Source: Pseudobutyrivibrio xylanivorans (GTDB lineage Bacteria > Bacillota > Clostridia > Lachnospirales > Lachnospiraceae). From it: a stretch of DNA of 64,000 nucleotides. The stretch is taken from the NCBI RefSeq assembly GCF_008935055.1, contig NZ_CP043028.1, positions 3,006,501-3,070,500 of the forward strand, read 5' to 3'. The position numbers and the translations under genes were made by a program. Positions 16,556 to 25,204 of this stretch are shown here, one piece after another (position 1 is the stretch's first letter; each line of letters begins with the position of its first letter). Below the pieces are notes generated by a model that did not search any database, had not been told where the DNA came from, and saw only the letters and a program-made list of their open reading frames with translations.

Positions 16556-17060
16556 TCTCTGTCATGTATGAGTAAAAATCCCCGCCAAAATAATGGCTCA
16601 AAACAGCCATGATTGTGCCCCCATGGGCAACAATAGAAATATCCTCTGCATCCCCAATGTTTTTAAGTACTTCCTGAAATCCCCTTAGGAATCTCTCGTT
16701 TGCCGCAGCTGGACTTTCCCCCTTAGGAAAGGCTTCTGTTCCACCACTATCAATCCAACGCTGATACTCTGGATTGTCCGCCAGCTCCTGGTAGTTCTTC
16801 CCCTCAAAAAGACCAAAATCGGTCTCTCGAAGATCCTGAACAATCACAGGCTTCATTCCTGGGTATATTATCTCCGCAGTTTCGATACAGCGTGCCAAAG
16901 GACTTGAAAAAACAATATCTGCAGGTGGGTAAACCCTGTTTTTGATTAGTTCCTGCCCATCTGTGCTAAGCTTTTCATCTGTAATTCCGATATATGCTTT
17001 TCTTTCATTGCCAGGGGTTTTACCATGGCGAATAAAAGTAATATGTCTTACCTCAGTCAT
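16479..17060 (-). CDS. cobC: Histidine phosphatase, probable alpha-ribazole phosphatase
   Basis: A 193-aa phosphoglycerate-mutase-like enzyme. The active-site motif RHGKT is at residues 11-15, with SPLARCIETAEI, the acid residue in DFGLFEGKNY and the second histidine in VAHGGTIM. Members in cobalamin operons remove the phosphate from alpha-ribazole phosphate or from the final cobalamin phosphate. Placement between the short cobU-like gene and cbiB supports this over a general phosphatase. Confidence 0.85.
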   Translation of the reverse strand: MTEVRHITFIRHGKTPGNERKAYIGITDEKLSTDGQELIKNRVYPPADIVFSSPLARCIETAEIIYPGMKPVIVQDLRETDFGLFEGKNYQELADNPEYQRWIDSGGTEAFPKGESPAAANERFLRGFQEVLKNIGDAEDISIVAHGGTIMAVLSHYFGGDFYSYMTENGEGYTFDLSHDSIFSGLRPGSFTR

Positions 17061-17392
17061 TATTTAACCTTTACAGCGATTCCGCAAACCACCTTGTATA
17101 CTTCAGTCGCCTCTTTAGCAAGGCTAATTAGAATGCGACCTGTAACCTCTCTCCACTGGCGGTCAAACTCCTGCTGTGGAACCACTCCATTTCCAATTTC
17201 ATCAGAGATGATTACCCAGTCTCCGTCAGTAACTATCGCTCTTATCTCTTCTAAGATTTCCTGCTGTATCTTGCCTGCCTCAAGTCGCTCTTTAATAAAC
17301 AGATGAAGATGATTCAGGCAATTTGCATTCGAAAAATTTTCGCTGGCATAATCAGTCTTCCCCTGATAGCTGCCGCCTACAACTAAAACCAT
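17060..17392 (-). CDS. Short CobU-like protein (second adenosylcobinamide kinase-like gene)
   Basis: A 110-aa protein with a CobU-type P-loop (GGSYQGKT, residues 6-13) and a C-terminus that matches the canonical CobU ending closely (SDEIGNGVVP, then EATEVYKVVCGIAVKVK). Compared with full-length CobU, about 65 residues in the middle are absent, including the region with the histidine that is guanylylated. It is intact and in frame in the operon, so it is not simply a broken gene. It may work with the 175-aa CobU encoded upstream, which keeps the histidine region but has an altered SNDIFDDGV motif. One-base stop/start contact with cobC. Confidence 0.75.
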   Translation of the reverse strand: MVLVVGGSYQGKTDYASENFSNANCLNHLHLFIKERLEAGKIQQEILEEIRAIVTDGDWVIISDEIGNGVVPQQEFDRQWREVTGRILISLAKEATEVYKVVCGIAVKVK

Positions 17393-17400
17393 TTTTCCTC

Positions 17401-18162
17401 CTATTGGAGCACATTCAAAGCCATTACAAATGCGCCAATTAACATCTCAGTATTTACAACAAACCAGCCAGCCAAATCCCCTGTGATTCCACCAAAGTTT
17501 TTGTAGGCCATCCTAATGTAACCAACTGTCGATAAAAAAGACACCACAATCAAAGCAATTGTTGGATATGGATTAACATAAAACGCATATACGAAACAAG
17601 CTATTAGCTCCACAATCAATGCGATAAAGACAATATTGTCACTTGCCGTCTTTGCCTCGGTGTGAAGCAAGCCATCTTCCTTGGCCTTCTTGCCTCGAAC
17701 AACGCATATTCCACTCAGGCAACGTACAACAAAAAATGAAAAGCACCAGGTGATAAAAGCTTCCTTGGTCATCATCAGAATTGCTGCAAACATTATAAGT
17801 CCAAGTGTTACAAGATTAATAACTGAAAAGGCTCCAATGTGTGGGTCCTTCATTATTTCAAGACGCTTTTCCTTTGTCTGCCAAGAGCTTAATGCATCGG
17901 TCACATCCATGTAGCCATCCAAATGAAAGCCGCCTGTAACAACCAGTGGAATTGCAAGTGCAAGCGCCGCCAAAGCCAAATGCGGATATTGATATTTCTC
18001 ATATAAATAATATAAAGCATATTCCAAAACGCCTATTACCGCCCCTACCCATGGAAAGAAAATCAGATGATACTTCATATCATCACTTGCCCATTCGAAA
18101 TGTGGCATAGGAATTCTTGAATACATGGAAAAAGCTACTGCTATTGATTTAAGTATTTTCAT
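17401..18162 (-). CDS. cobS: CobS adenosylcobinamide-GDP ribazoletransferase
   Basis: A 253-aa membrane enzyme joining adenosylcobinamide-GDP to alpha-ribazole. Family marks are AFSMYSRIPMP at the N-terminus, the acidic motif GGFHLDGYMDVTDAL around residues 77-91, MKDPHIGAF and the late GGITGDLAG. About six hydrophobic segments are present and the length is normal. It sits between cobU and the short cobU-like gene. Confidence 0.92.
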   Translation of the reverse strand: MKILKSIAVAFSMYSRIPMPHFEWASDDMKYHLIFFPWVGAVIGVLEYALYYLYEKYQYPHLALAALALAIPLVVTGGFHLDGYMDVTDALSSWQTKEKRLEIMKDPHIGAFSVINLVTLGLIMFAAILMMTKEAFITWCFSFFVVRCLSGICVVRGKKAKEDGLLHTEAKTASDNIVFIALIVELIACFVYAFYVNPYPTIALIVVSFLSTVGYIRMAYKNFGGITGDLAGWFVVNTEMLIGAFVMALNVLQ

Positions 18163-18172
18163 ATCTAGTAAT

Positions 18173-18700
18173 TCACCCTTTTATTTTTAGCGGAATCCCA
18201 ACTACAACCTCGTAAACCTCTTCAGCTTCGCTGGCAAGCATTGAATTTAACGCACCAAGAGCCTTCAGATAATCCATTGTGGTTTCATCGTATTGAACTC
18301 CATCATCGAAAATATCATTTGAAACAATAACAAGCTCACTGATGTGTCCTGCAAGTACTTTCAAATCTTCAAAGATCTTCTCGATGCATTTTTCTGATGG
18401 AATAATCTGTCCATCTCTAAACATCTCGTTTGCCACAAGATTCGATAGACACTCCAATAAAATTATTCCATTTTCGTTTATATTGTTTGTGATTTTTGCG
18501 GCATCGAAAGGCTGTTCAATCGTTTCAAAGCCCTTGCCAGCTCTGGCTTCTCGATGCTTTTGAATTCTGGCCTTTGCCTCATCATCAAATGCTGCCATCG
18601 TGGCAAGATAATACTGAATGTCATAATGCTTTTCGCAGACAAAGCCTTCTGCAAACTCCGACTTGCCGCTGCCACTTCCGCCATAGATTAATGTAATCAT
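18173..18700 (-). CDS. cobU: CobU adenosylcobinamide kinase/guanylyltransferase
   Basis: A 175-aa nucleotide-binding enzyme that phosphorylates adenosylcobinamide and adds GMP. The P-loop GGSGSGKSEFAE is at 7-18, the YYLATMAAFDDE strand follows, and the likely guanylylated histidine is in KARIQKHREAR. LLECLSNLVANEMF and EAEEVYEVVVGIPLKIKG complete the pattern. The usual NEVGxGIVP motif is replaced by SNDIFDDGV, which is unusual given the short CobU-like partner downstream that has it. Confidence 0.88.
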   Translation of the reverse strand: MITLIYGGSGSGKSEFAEGFVCEKHYDIQYYLATMAAFDDEAKARIQKHREARAGKGFETIEQPFDAAKITNNINENGIILLECLSNLVANEMFRDGQIIPSEKCIEKIFEDLKVLAGHISELVIVSNDIFDDGVQYDETTMDYLKALGALNSMLASEAEEVYEVVVGIPLKIKG

Positions 18701-18703
18701 TAA

Positions 18704-19789
18704 CTATTTATCTACCTCAAAATTTTCATACTGCTCTACTTCGGAATCCTCAAACTTCAAAGCCTGATGGAAAGCCGTATCCGTAAGGCGAAGCATATTA
18801 GCCATCATAACTGCGCCAGCTCCCTCGCCCACAGCCATCTTTGCATCGAATACTGGCTCCAGCTTAAGCTTCTTTGCAAGCTTTTCAGAAACAGGCTCCT
18901 TGCTGATGTGTGATGGAATCAGATAATCCTTTACATTTTCAAGAAGACGCTCTGCCACAAGTGCAGAAACCTGGCTGAGCATTCCGTCAAGAATAATTGG
19001 GACCTTGTACAAGCCACCGCCCAAAACAATTCCTGTCATGGCAGCTAGCTCAAGCCCACCGAAATTGCTGCAAATTTCCACTGGAGAAAGACCGCTGTAC
19101 TGAGCCAATGCCATGGCAACTACAGCACGCTTGCGACTAAAGCCTTCATCATCAAGGCCTGCGCCGCGACCTGTTACAGCCTCTGCATTCAAATCCAAAA
19201 GATAGCCTGCCATTACAGAAGCTGAGGTGGTATTTCCAATTCCCATCTCGCCAACGAGAATAACATTGTAGCCTTCCTCCTTGCTATCCTTTACCAAGTC
19301 CATACCAACCTGAACTGCTCTGGAGAACTCCTCCACAGACATTGCAGGCTGCTTAAGGAAATTGCAGGTACCATACTTCACTCTGCGATTCAAAGTGAAT
19401 GGAACCTCCTTGGCGTAATTAATTCCAACGTCAACAGAAACAATATCGATTCCAAGAGATTTTGCCATCACACCGGCAGTGGTGATACCCATGCCGATAT
19501 TTGTGGCACAGATTCTGGTAACATCCTGCTCAGTCTGGCTGACACCCTCTTCAACGACTCCATGGTCGCCACAGCAGACTATCAAGCGCATGTGAGATAA
19601 ATCAGGTGCCTCGAATCCCTGAATTGCTGCAATTTTAGAATGATAGTTTTCCAGATTTCCAAAGCTGTTAATTGGCTTGGCAACCTTGTCCCAACTATCT
19701 TTAATCTTTCTGACCTCAGCCTCATCAATAGGCTCCACTGTCAGCTTGTTTTCTAGCACATCATCAAACAGAAATCGTTCATTCCCCAT
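18704..19789 (-). CDS. cobT: CobT nicotinate-nucleotide:dimethylbenzimidazole phosphoribosyltransferase
   Basis: A 361-aa soluble enzyme that makes alpha-ribazole phosphate from a lower-ligand base. The core motifs are present: FGNLENYHSKIAAIQG at the N-terminus, CCGDHGVVEEGVS, GEMGIGNTTSA, GRGAGLDDEG and the catalytic glutamate region VGEGAGAVM. Length is normal. The ATG lies 11 bp inside the end of cbiA, so translation is probably coupled. Confidence 0.93.
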   Translation of the reverse strand: MGNERFLFDDVLENKLTVEPIDEAEVRKIKDSWDKVAKPINSFGNLENYHSKIAAIQGFEAPDLSHMRLIVCCGDHGVVEEGVSQTEQDVTRICATNIGMGITTAGVMAKSLGIDIVSVDVGINYAKEVPFTLNRRVKYGTCNFLKQPAMSVEEFSRAVQVGMDLVKDSKEEGYNVILVGEMGIGNTTSASVMAGYLLDLNAEAVTGRGAGLDDEGFSRKRAVVAMALAQYSGLSPVEICSNFGGLELAAMTGIVLGGGLYKVPIILDGMLSQVSALVAERLLENVKDYLIPSHISKEPVSEKLAKKLKLEPVFDAKMAVGEGAGAVMMANMLRLTDTAFHQALKFEDSEVEQYENFEVDK

Positions 19790-21113
19790 AATTTTTCATA
19801 GCCTCCACAAAATTTTTTACAAAGTCTGGGTTAGATGGATAATACAGATGTGGGAATCCCGCATAGGAACCACCAAAATGATGAGTGCATTGCCACTGTT
19901 TACCCCCCATTGGCTTTTTGGCAACGCAGGCTTCACCATTATTATCCGTGTCATAATAGTGGAACTCATGACCGCGAATCTTCATTTTGCCATCATCTAT
20001 TGTCACATAGCCAAATCTAACAAGCTTACCCACAAACCAGGCTGCACCAGAAATGGCTCCCGCCATATCGTATTTACGATTTTCCTTATCTGAAACTGAA
20101 TCCATCAGATACATAAAACCGCCGCACTCTGCAAGAACTGGCATGCCCGATTCAATAACAGATTTAATCTCACTTTTGATAATTGAATTTCTCGAAAGCT
20201 CCCTGAGATAATTCTCAGGATAACCGCCGCCAAGCAAGAGTCCAGAAATATTCTCTGGAAGATGCTTATCATTCAAAGGTGAGAAATAAACAAGCTCTGC
20301 TCCCATGTCCTGGAGCAGCTGCAGATTCTCCCGATAGTAAAAGCAAAAGGCTCTATCGTAGGCAACCGCCAATCTGACAGCGGACTCCTGCTCCTGAGTT
20401 TTCTTATCTTCTATTATATCTAATTTTGCTGCGGATTCGGCAATTTTTATTATTTTAGATGTATCCACACTCTGAGCTACAGCATTTGCCATCAGCTCAA
20501 GCTTCTCGTGAATGGTCTCAATCTCTTCAGGAAGAACAAGTCCCAAATGTCTACTGCTGAGCTCCACGCCCTTCGTGGCAGGGACCGAGCCTAGATATTT
20601 TATCTTTAATTCCTTTTCGATAAGCTCTCCAAGCTTGTCTCCAAAGGCTGGACTTGTCCTGTTCAAAATCACGCCCTTGATTAGATTGTGCTTGTCGTAG
20701 TCTAAAAAGCCCTTTATCTCAGCAAGAATAGAACGGCCTGCTCCCTTTGCATCAAGCACAAGAATAATCGGAGCCTTAAGCACTCTTGCCAGATCATAGC
20801 TTGAACCAGTCTCCTCTGTGCCACCGACTCCATCATAAAGGCCCATGACACCTTCGATAACAGCTATGTTGCCTGAATATTCCTTTGCAAATAGCTGTCT
20901 GGTGGTATCATCATCTGTAAAAAATGTATCAAGGTTTCCCGATGGAATTTCTAGCACAGTTCGATGAAACATCGGGTCGATATAATCCGGGCCGCACTTA
21001 AAGCTACACGGATTCATGCCCTGAGCCTTCAGCACAGCCAATAATCCGCATGTAATTGTCGTTTTGCCACTGCCGCTCTTTGGGGCAGCAATCATAATTC
21101 TAGAGTAGTTCAA
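19779..21113 (-). CDS. cbiA: CbiA cobyrinate a,c-diamide synthase
   Basis: A 444-aa ATP- and glutamine-dependent amidase. The N-terminal P-loop APKSGSGKTTITCG begins at residue 10, and CGPDYIDPMFH and GVMGLYDG follow. The C-terminal class I glutaminase-like domain has GGGYPE and the nucleophile cysteine in LAECGGFMYLM. It is the first gene of the cobalamin operon. The natural follow-on enzyme CbiP (cobyric acid synthase) is not in the window. Start supported by GGGAGGAG upstream. Confidence 0.92.
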   Translation of the reverse strand: MNYSRIMIAAPKSGSGKTTITCGLLAVLKAQGMNPCSFKCGPDYIDPMFHRTVLEIPSGNLDTFFTDDDTTRQLFAKEYSGNIAVIEGVMGLYDGVGGTEETGSSYDLARVLKAPIILVLDAKGAGRSILAEIKGFLDYDKHNLIKGVILNRTSPAFGDKLGELIEKELKIKYLGSVPATKGVELSSRHLGLVLPEEIETIHEKLELMANAVAQSVDTSKIIKIAESAAKLDIIEDKKTQEQESAVRLAVAYDRAFCFYYRENLQLLQDMGAELVYFSPLNDKHLPENISGLLLGGGYPENYLRELSRNSIIKSEIKSVIESGMPVLAECGGFMYLMDSVSDKENRKYDMAGAISGAAWFVGKLVRFGYVTIDDGKMKIRGHEFHYYDTDNNGEACVAKKPMGGKQWQCTHHFGGSYAGFPHLYYPSNPDFVKNFVEAMKNYGE

Positions 21114-21132
21114 TGTCTCCTCCCTTTACAAG

Positions 21133-21160
21133 CCAAAAAGCCAAGCTAAATGCTTGGCTT
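21133..21160 (-). terminator. Terminator between the efflux operon and the cob operon
   Basis: Minus-strand stem AAGCCAAGC (21152-21160) with GCTTGGCTT (21138-21146), then TTTTT. It lies downstream of the promoter at 21186-21214, so it can end the upstream efflux transcript, act as an attenuator in the cob leader, or both. Confidence 0.8.
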
Positions 21161-21185
21161 ACTATCTTTTCTTTACACAGCAATA

Positions 21186-21214
21186 ATAATACCACAAGTA
21201 TCACAAAGTGTCAC
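21186..21214 (-). promoter_or_regulatory. Candidate promoter of the cob operon
   Basis: Minus-strand GTGACA (21209-21214), a 17-base spacer, TATTAT (21186-21191). The leader to cbiA is too short (about 65 nt, mostly the terminator hairpin) for a cobalamin riboswitch. Confidence 0.5.
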
Positions 21215-21232
21215 ACAAGTGGGGATGAGACA
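21201..21232. promoter_or_regulatory. Shared promoter motif, copy 1 (cob operon side)
   Basis: TCACAAAGTGTCACACAAGT followed by GGGGATGA closely matches the sequence at 24872-24904 upstream of the efflux operon. It overlaps the -35 of the cob promoter, suggesting a common regulator. Confidence 0.5.
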
Positions 21233-21261
21233 ATCCGTTAATAAGAGAAAAAGATAATAAA

Positions 21262-22518
21262 TTATTCATATCTAAGGGCATCAATAGGATTTAATTTGGC
21301 TGCATGCTTAGCTGGTGCATATCCGAAGATAACGCCGATTGCAGTTGCAAATCCAATAGAAAGATAAATACTTGTAAATGAGATATTAACTGGAAATCCC
21401 ATGACTTTATCAACTAATACACCAAGGGACAATCCCAATATCATTCCTATAACTCCACCAATCAGACAAAGAATAATTGCCTCACTTATAAACTGGAACA
21501 TAATCATCGAATCTTCTGCCCCAAGGGCCTTTCTTGTACCGATTTCCTTGGTTCGCTCAGTGATTGATACAGTCATGATATTCATGACACCAATACCACC
21601 AACCAACAAAGCAATAGCAGCAATTAATGCAAAGGCAGCGGTCATCTGACTCATTGTCTGCTGCTGACTATCCACCATACTCTTATTGGTATAAGTAGAG
21701 ATTGAAAAGATGTCCTTTAATCTAGAGGCCATTCTCTCATTTTCATAATTTGTAACTTCTGTAGGGAAGGTGTTCATATCCACTCCTTCAGCTGCCACAA
21801 TCACAACAGAATCATAGCTAACCTCATGCTTGAAATCAAAGGCTGTCTGCAGTGGAATATACACATCTGTATTTTTATCATTTCCAAAGCCATAGATTGA
21901 CATAAGATCCTGTATTGGCTCATAAATTCCTACTATGGTAACATCCAAAAAATCTGAATCCATCAGAATCTCTGCGTCTGTTCCAAGTACTGAGTCAGGA
22001 TTATAGTTTTCTCCGAAAAGCTGCTGGGCAAATTTTTCTGAGACTATTGCCACCTTGCTACCTTTTTCATAAGCATACTGGTCGAAGAAATTTCCTGCAG
22101 AAAGCTTCACATTATTAGCCTTTAAATAACCCACGCTAATTCCATAAACATTAACGCTTGCTTCTTTACCAAGCTTGTTTACCTTGCCACTTCCAGCCTG
22201 AGACTTTACAGAAATTGCAGCTATCTTATCCTCGAAATGCTGGGCCATATCATGCAAATCCTCAGCTGTTAATTCGGCAGCCTTCCGATCATCCTCAGAT
22301 ACTTCCTCATTCCAGTCTATCTGACTTATATAAAAATCCATATTCTGCATGCCAAGCTCAGACATCTGCTTAACCTGTTGGGCTGTCATTGAATCACCAA
22401 TAGTCATGATAGTGATAACTGCCGCAACACCTATGATAATACCAAGCATAGTCAAAAAAGCTCGAAGCTTGTTGGCCTTTATACTTCTTATTGCTAGTTT
22501 ACAGTTCTCGATTAACAT
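21262..22518 (-). CDS. MacB-like ABC transporter permease (FtsX family)
   Basis: A 418-aa permease of the MacB type. One membrane helix lies at residues 17-40 (FLTMLGIIIGVAAVITIM), then a large extracytoplasmic domain (about 45-285), then three C-terminal helices with the conserved GIGVMNIMTVSITERTKEIG motif. It forms the complex with the ATPase and the HlyD-like adaptor encoded upstream in the same operon. In Gram-positive bacteria such systems usually export antimicrobial peptides or lipids. Substrate unknown. Confidence 0.9.
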   Translation of the reverse strand: MLIENCKLAIRSIKANKLRAFLTMLGIIIGVAAVITIMTIGDSMTAQQVKQMSELGMQNMDFYISQIDWNEEVSEDDRKAAELTAEDLHDMAQHFEDKIAAISVKSQAGSGKVNKLGKEASVNVYGISVGYLKANNVKLSAGNFFDQYAYEKGSKVAIVSEKFAQQLFGENYNPDSVLGTDAEILMDSDFLDVTIVGIYEPIQDLMSIYGFGNDKNTDVYIPLQTAFDFKHEVSYDSVVIVAAEGVDMNTFPTEVTNYENERMASRLKDIFSISTYTNKSMVDSQQQTMSQMTAAFALIAAIALLVGGIGVMNIMTVSITERTKEIGTRKALGAEDSMIMFQFISEAIILCLIGGVIGMILGLSLGVLVDKVMGFPVNISFTSIYLSIGFATAIGVIFGYAPAKHAAKLNPIDALRYE

Positions 22519-22536
22519 AGATTCTTCCTTTCCTAG

Positions 22537-23244
22537 TTAGGCATTTGCCGTATCTGAGATAATCGCCCCATCACTAATAGTTACAATTCTAGAGGTTTCA
22601 GCAGCAAGCTCATTTGAATGAGTGATAAGCACAATTGTCTTACCCTGCTTTTCATGCAACTCATGGAAAATATCCATAACCAAATGGCCAGTAGCAGAAT
22701 CCAAAGCTCCAGTAGGCTCATCCGCGAGAATCAAATCCGGATCGTTCGCCATGGCTCTGGCTATAGCCACTCTTTGCTTTTGTCCACCTGAAAGCTCGTC
22801 TGGATTATGATGCATTCTTTCTTCCATACCAACCATTTTAAGGAGTTCTACTGCTCGCTCTCTTCTCTCTTTGGCGCCCAAGCCTCCATAAAGCATTGGC
22901 ATTTCCACATTTGAAAGTGCATCTGTCCTGGCAATCAAATTATAGGTTTGAAAAACAAATCCAATATGTTTATTTCTAAGCCTGGCTAATTGTTTTGCTG
23001 GCGCATTAGAAATGTCGATTCCATCTAAGGTATACTCACCTGCAGTTTGTCTATCCAGAATTCCAAGTATATTCATCAGGGTACTTTTTCCTGAACCAGA
23101 CTGTCCAACTACGGAAACAAACTCACCTTTATATACATCCAAATCTATTCCATGAAGGATTTCCAGTTCGTTCGGTGAACCGATATAATAACTTTTTCTA
23201 ATACCTCTTGCACTTAACAAGAGTTCATTTTCATTAGTCAACAT
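22537..23244 (-). CDS. MacB/LolD-type ABC transporter ATPase
   Basis: A 235-aa ATPase. Walker [10 protein letters not shown], signature LSGGQKQR, Walker [13 protein letters not shown] and the switch histidine in VLITHS are all present. It powers the neighbouring FtsX-type permease. The start overlaps the end of the adaptor gene by 11 bp. Confidence 0.93.
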   Translation of the reverse strand: MLTNENELLLSARGIRKSYYIGSPNELEILHGIDLDVYKGEFVSVVGQSGSGKSTLMNILGILDRQTAGEYTLDGIDISNAPAKQLARLRNKHIGFVFQTYNLIARTDALSNVEMPMLYGGLGAKERRERAVELLKMVGMEERMHHNPDELSGGQKQRVAIARAMANDPDLILADEPTGALDSATGHLVMDIFHELHEKQGKTIVLITHSNELAAETSRIVTISDGAIISDTANA

Positions 23245-24724
23245 TTATACCCCCATCAGCACCCATGCTAAGCAACATATCATCAATACCGGCCTCATTG
23301 CTATCAATAATGACTTTGCCTTCTTTAATACCTGTTCCAGAAACCTCGGTATAGTAATCATCAGACAAACCTGTTGTTACTGTGACATTTTCAGTTTCAC
23401 CTTCAGACTTCTGAACCACAACGTAATCCTTACCTTCCTCATCCTTCTGAATAATTGCAGATGGTACAGCAAGAACATTATCTTTCTTGTCAATCAAAAA
23501 TGTCATCTTTGCAGTCATTCCAAGTCTAAGTACTTCGTTAACACCATCTAGAGTTACATCAACACGATAAGTAGCACGCTTCTTTGAAACTGAAGCTGTT
23601 GAAGAATCGCTTTTCTTATCCTTGTCACTATCCTTTGTAGCTGTTGGAGAAATAAAGGTTACTTTTCCAGTAAGAACCTCATCTTCTGTGGCATCAGTTT
23701 TAATGTTAACTGTCTGACCCAATTTAATCTTTGGAATCAAAGCCTCGTCAATATCCGCAGATGCCTTAAGGGTAGTCATATCATCTATAACAACTGCTGC
23801 TTCAGCGCCCGAATAAGTCTGACCTGGTTTGATATTTACATTTGTTACAACACCATCCTGTGTAGCATAAACAGTTGCCTTATCGAGCTCAGCCTTTGTT
23901 GTGGCAATTGCCTTTTGATTATCAATAGTGTTGGCCTGACTATCTAACTTGGCAGATTCGATTGCGCGGCTCTTAAAAAGATTTTCTCTGTCCATCTCTT
24001 TTTGAGTTCTGCCCTGAGCCTCAGTGCTTGTCTCAATCTTTTTGTCTGCATCCTTCACAGCTTCTTTAGCTGTAGTAAGGGCTGACTCAGCTGATCTTAC
24101 TGCTGACAAAGCCGCATCATATTTATCTCTAGCTGCTGCATAGGCTGCCTGGTCACCACTTTCACTTGCTGCATTCATATCTGATTCCGCACGATCTGCT
24201 GCGCGTCTTGCATCACCAAGTGCATCCTCAGCTTTTTTTACCTTACTCTCATTATCCTCTTTTGACTTGTTAGCATCGGCAACCTCTTTGTTAGAGTCAA
24301 CCACCTTCACTGCTCCAGCATCCAGCTGCTTATCAAGCTCAAGCTCTGCGTTAGCCATTGCAATATCATTTTTCTGCTGCAGTAAGCTGTATGCCTTCTG
24401 CTGATAGCTAAGTTCATTTTGTTTTTCTGACATATCAAGCTTGTAAAGAGGATCTCCCACCTTAACCTCATCGCCTATAGAAACATACACCTCAGCAACA
24501 GGGTAAGTTCCTGTCGTGCTTGCAAGCGCTGTAGTTTCCTGAGCTGCAATAATTGATCCAGTAGCAGAAATAGTCTTTTCAATAGTCTGCTTTGTTACAT
24601 TAACTGTGGGTACTGTTTCAACCTCAATATCCTGCGGCTTCATAAACTTAAAGTAAACACCGCCACAAACCATTGATACAACAACTACACCAGCCACAAT
24701 TTTTAATACGGTCTTCTTGTTCAT
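23234..24724 (-). CDS. HlyD/MacA-like membrane-fusion adaptor of an efflux system
   Basis: A 496-aa adaptor anchored by an N-terminal helix (residues 8-27). It shows a split lipoyl/barrel domain (GSIIAAQETTALASTTGTYP early; ATVYATQDGVVTNVNIKPGQ late) around a long Ala/Asp/Glu/Lys-rich coiled coil at about residues 100-270. A beta-barrel domain and a C-terminal membrane-proximal domain follow. It is the first gene of a three-gene operon with the MacB-type ATPase and permease and would sit outside the membrane over the permease. RBS GGGGAGG. Confidence 0.9.
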   Translation of the reverse strand: MNKKTVLKIVAGVVVVSMVCGGVYFKFMKPQDIEVETVPTVNVTKQTIEKTISATGSIIAAQETTALASTTGTYPVAEVYVSIGDEVKVGDPLYKLDMSEKQNELSYQQKAYSLLQQKNDIAMANAELELDKQLDAGAVKVVDSNKEVADANKSKEDNESKVKKAEDALGDARRAADRAESDMNAASESGDQAAYAAARDKYDAALSAVRSAESALTTAKEAVKDADKKIETSTEAQGRTQKEMDRENLFKSRAIESAKLDSQANTIDNQKAIATTKAELDKATVYATQDGVVTNVNIKPGQTYSGAEAAVVIDDMTTLKASADIDEALIPKIKLGQTVNIKTDATEDEVLTGKVTFISPTATKDSDKDKKSDSSTASVSKKRATYRVDVTLDGVNEVLRLGMTAKMTFLIDKKDNVLAVPSAIIQKDEEGKDYVVVQKSEGETENVTVTTGLSDDYYTEVSGTGIKEGKVIIDSNEAGIDDMLLSMGADGGINVD

Positions 24725-25097
24725 TCTTAATTGCCTCCCCTAGCAAATCAACTAAAACGTTTTCGTAAATAACTTAGCATATAAATATGCATATCTTGTG
24801 TATAAATCATCGTTTGCTATTTTTTTCAGTATTTTTTCACATTTACCGAGGTTATAGTATCATTTCATCTATCACACTAGTGTCACAACAAGTGAGGATG
24901 ACGCAAACTAAAGATTTCAAGAAGCTAACATCTATCCAGCCCCTAACGACTGGATTCATAACGATTATGTATAAATCTCAAAATGTCATTTTGAGCAGTA
25001 TTCTCGCATTTTCCTTTATATACTTAGATTGGGAAATTATCCCACTACACAATATCCACATTGGTGCCTGTCACCGTTATGCGCCTTTAAAAAAATA
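24725..25097. other. Intergenic region between the efflux operon and the DUF234 ATPase
   Basis: Holds the promoter region of the efflux operon. A palindromic cre-like site is centred on AAAACGTTTT (24754-24763) and the shared motif copy 2 is at 24872-24904. A 104-codon ORF at 24787-25101 has no ribosome binding site and low-complexity AT-driven composition, so I do not accept it. Nothing else is seen. Confidence 0.5.
24872..24904. promoter_or_regulatory. Shared promoter motif, copy 2 (efflux operon side)
   Basis: TCACACTAGTGTCACAACAA followed by GTGAGGATGA, nearly the same as 21201-21232 ahead of cbiA. It contains the perfect palindrome ACACTAGTGT. It lies about 150 bp upstream of the adaptor gene start. 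Direct-repeat and dyad layout resembles response-regulator sites, but the regulator is not in the window. Confidence 0.5.
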
Positions 25098-25126
25098 TTG
25101 AAATTTAGATTTTGGCGGTTTATAAT
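25098..25126 (+). promoter_or_regulatory. Promoter of the DUF234 ATPase gene
   Basis: TTGAAA (25098-25103), a 17-base spacer, TATAAT (25121-25126). Confidence 0.8.
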
Positions 25127-25186
25127 AGCTTTAGAGTTTATAAATCGCCAAAATCGCCTTTTGAATTGGTTTTTTGGCGATTTATA
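25110..25186 (+). promoter_or_regulatory. Repeated operator overlapping the DUF234 ATPase promoter
   Basis: The motif TTTTGGCGRTTTATA occurs at 25110-25124 and 25172-25186 in one direction and inverted at 25138-25153, giving two dyads. The first copy covers the -10. This is the arrangement of an autorepressed gene, although the encoded ATPase has no evident DNA-binding domain. Confidence 0.55.
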
Positions 25187-25204
25187 TCACAAAAGGAGTA
25201 GTTT

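Noticed and set aside
21114..21261. Cobalamin riboswitch ahead of cbiA
   Set aside because: The space between promoter and start codon is too short and no B12-box-like sequence is seen.
24787..25101. 104-codon ORF between the efflux operon and the DUF234 ATPase
   Set aside because: No ribosome binding site, overlaps promoter motifs of both neighbours, and the translation looks like random AT-rich sequence.
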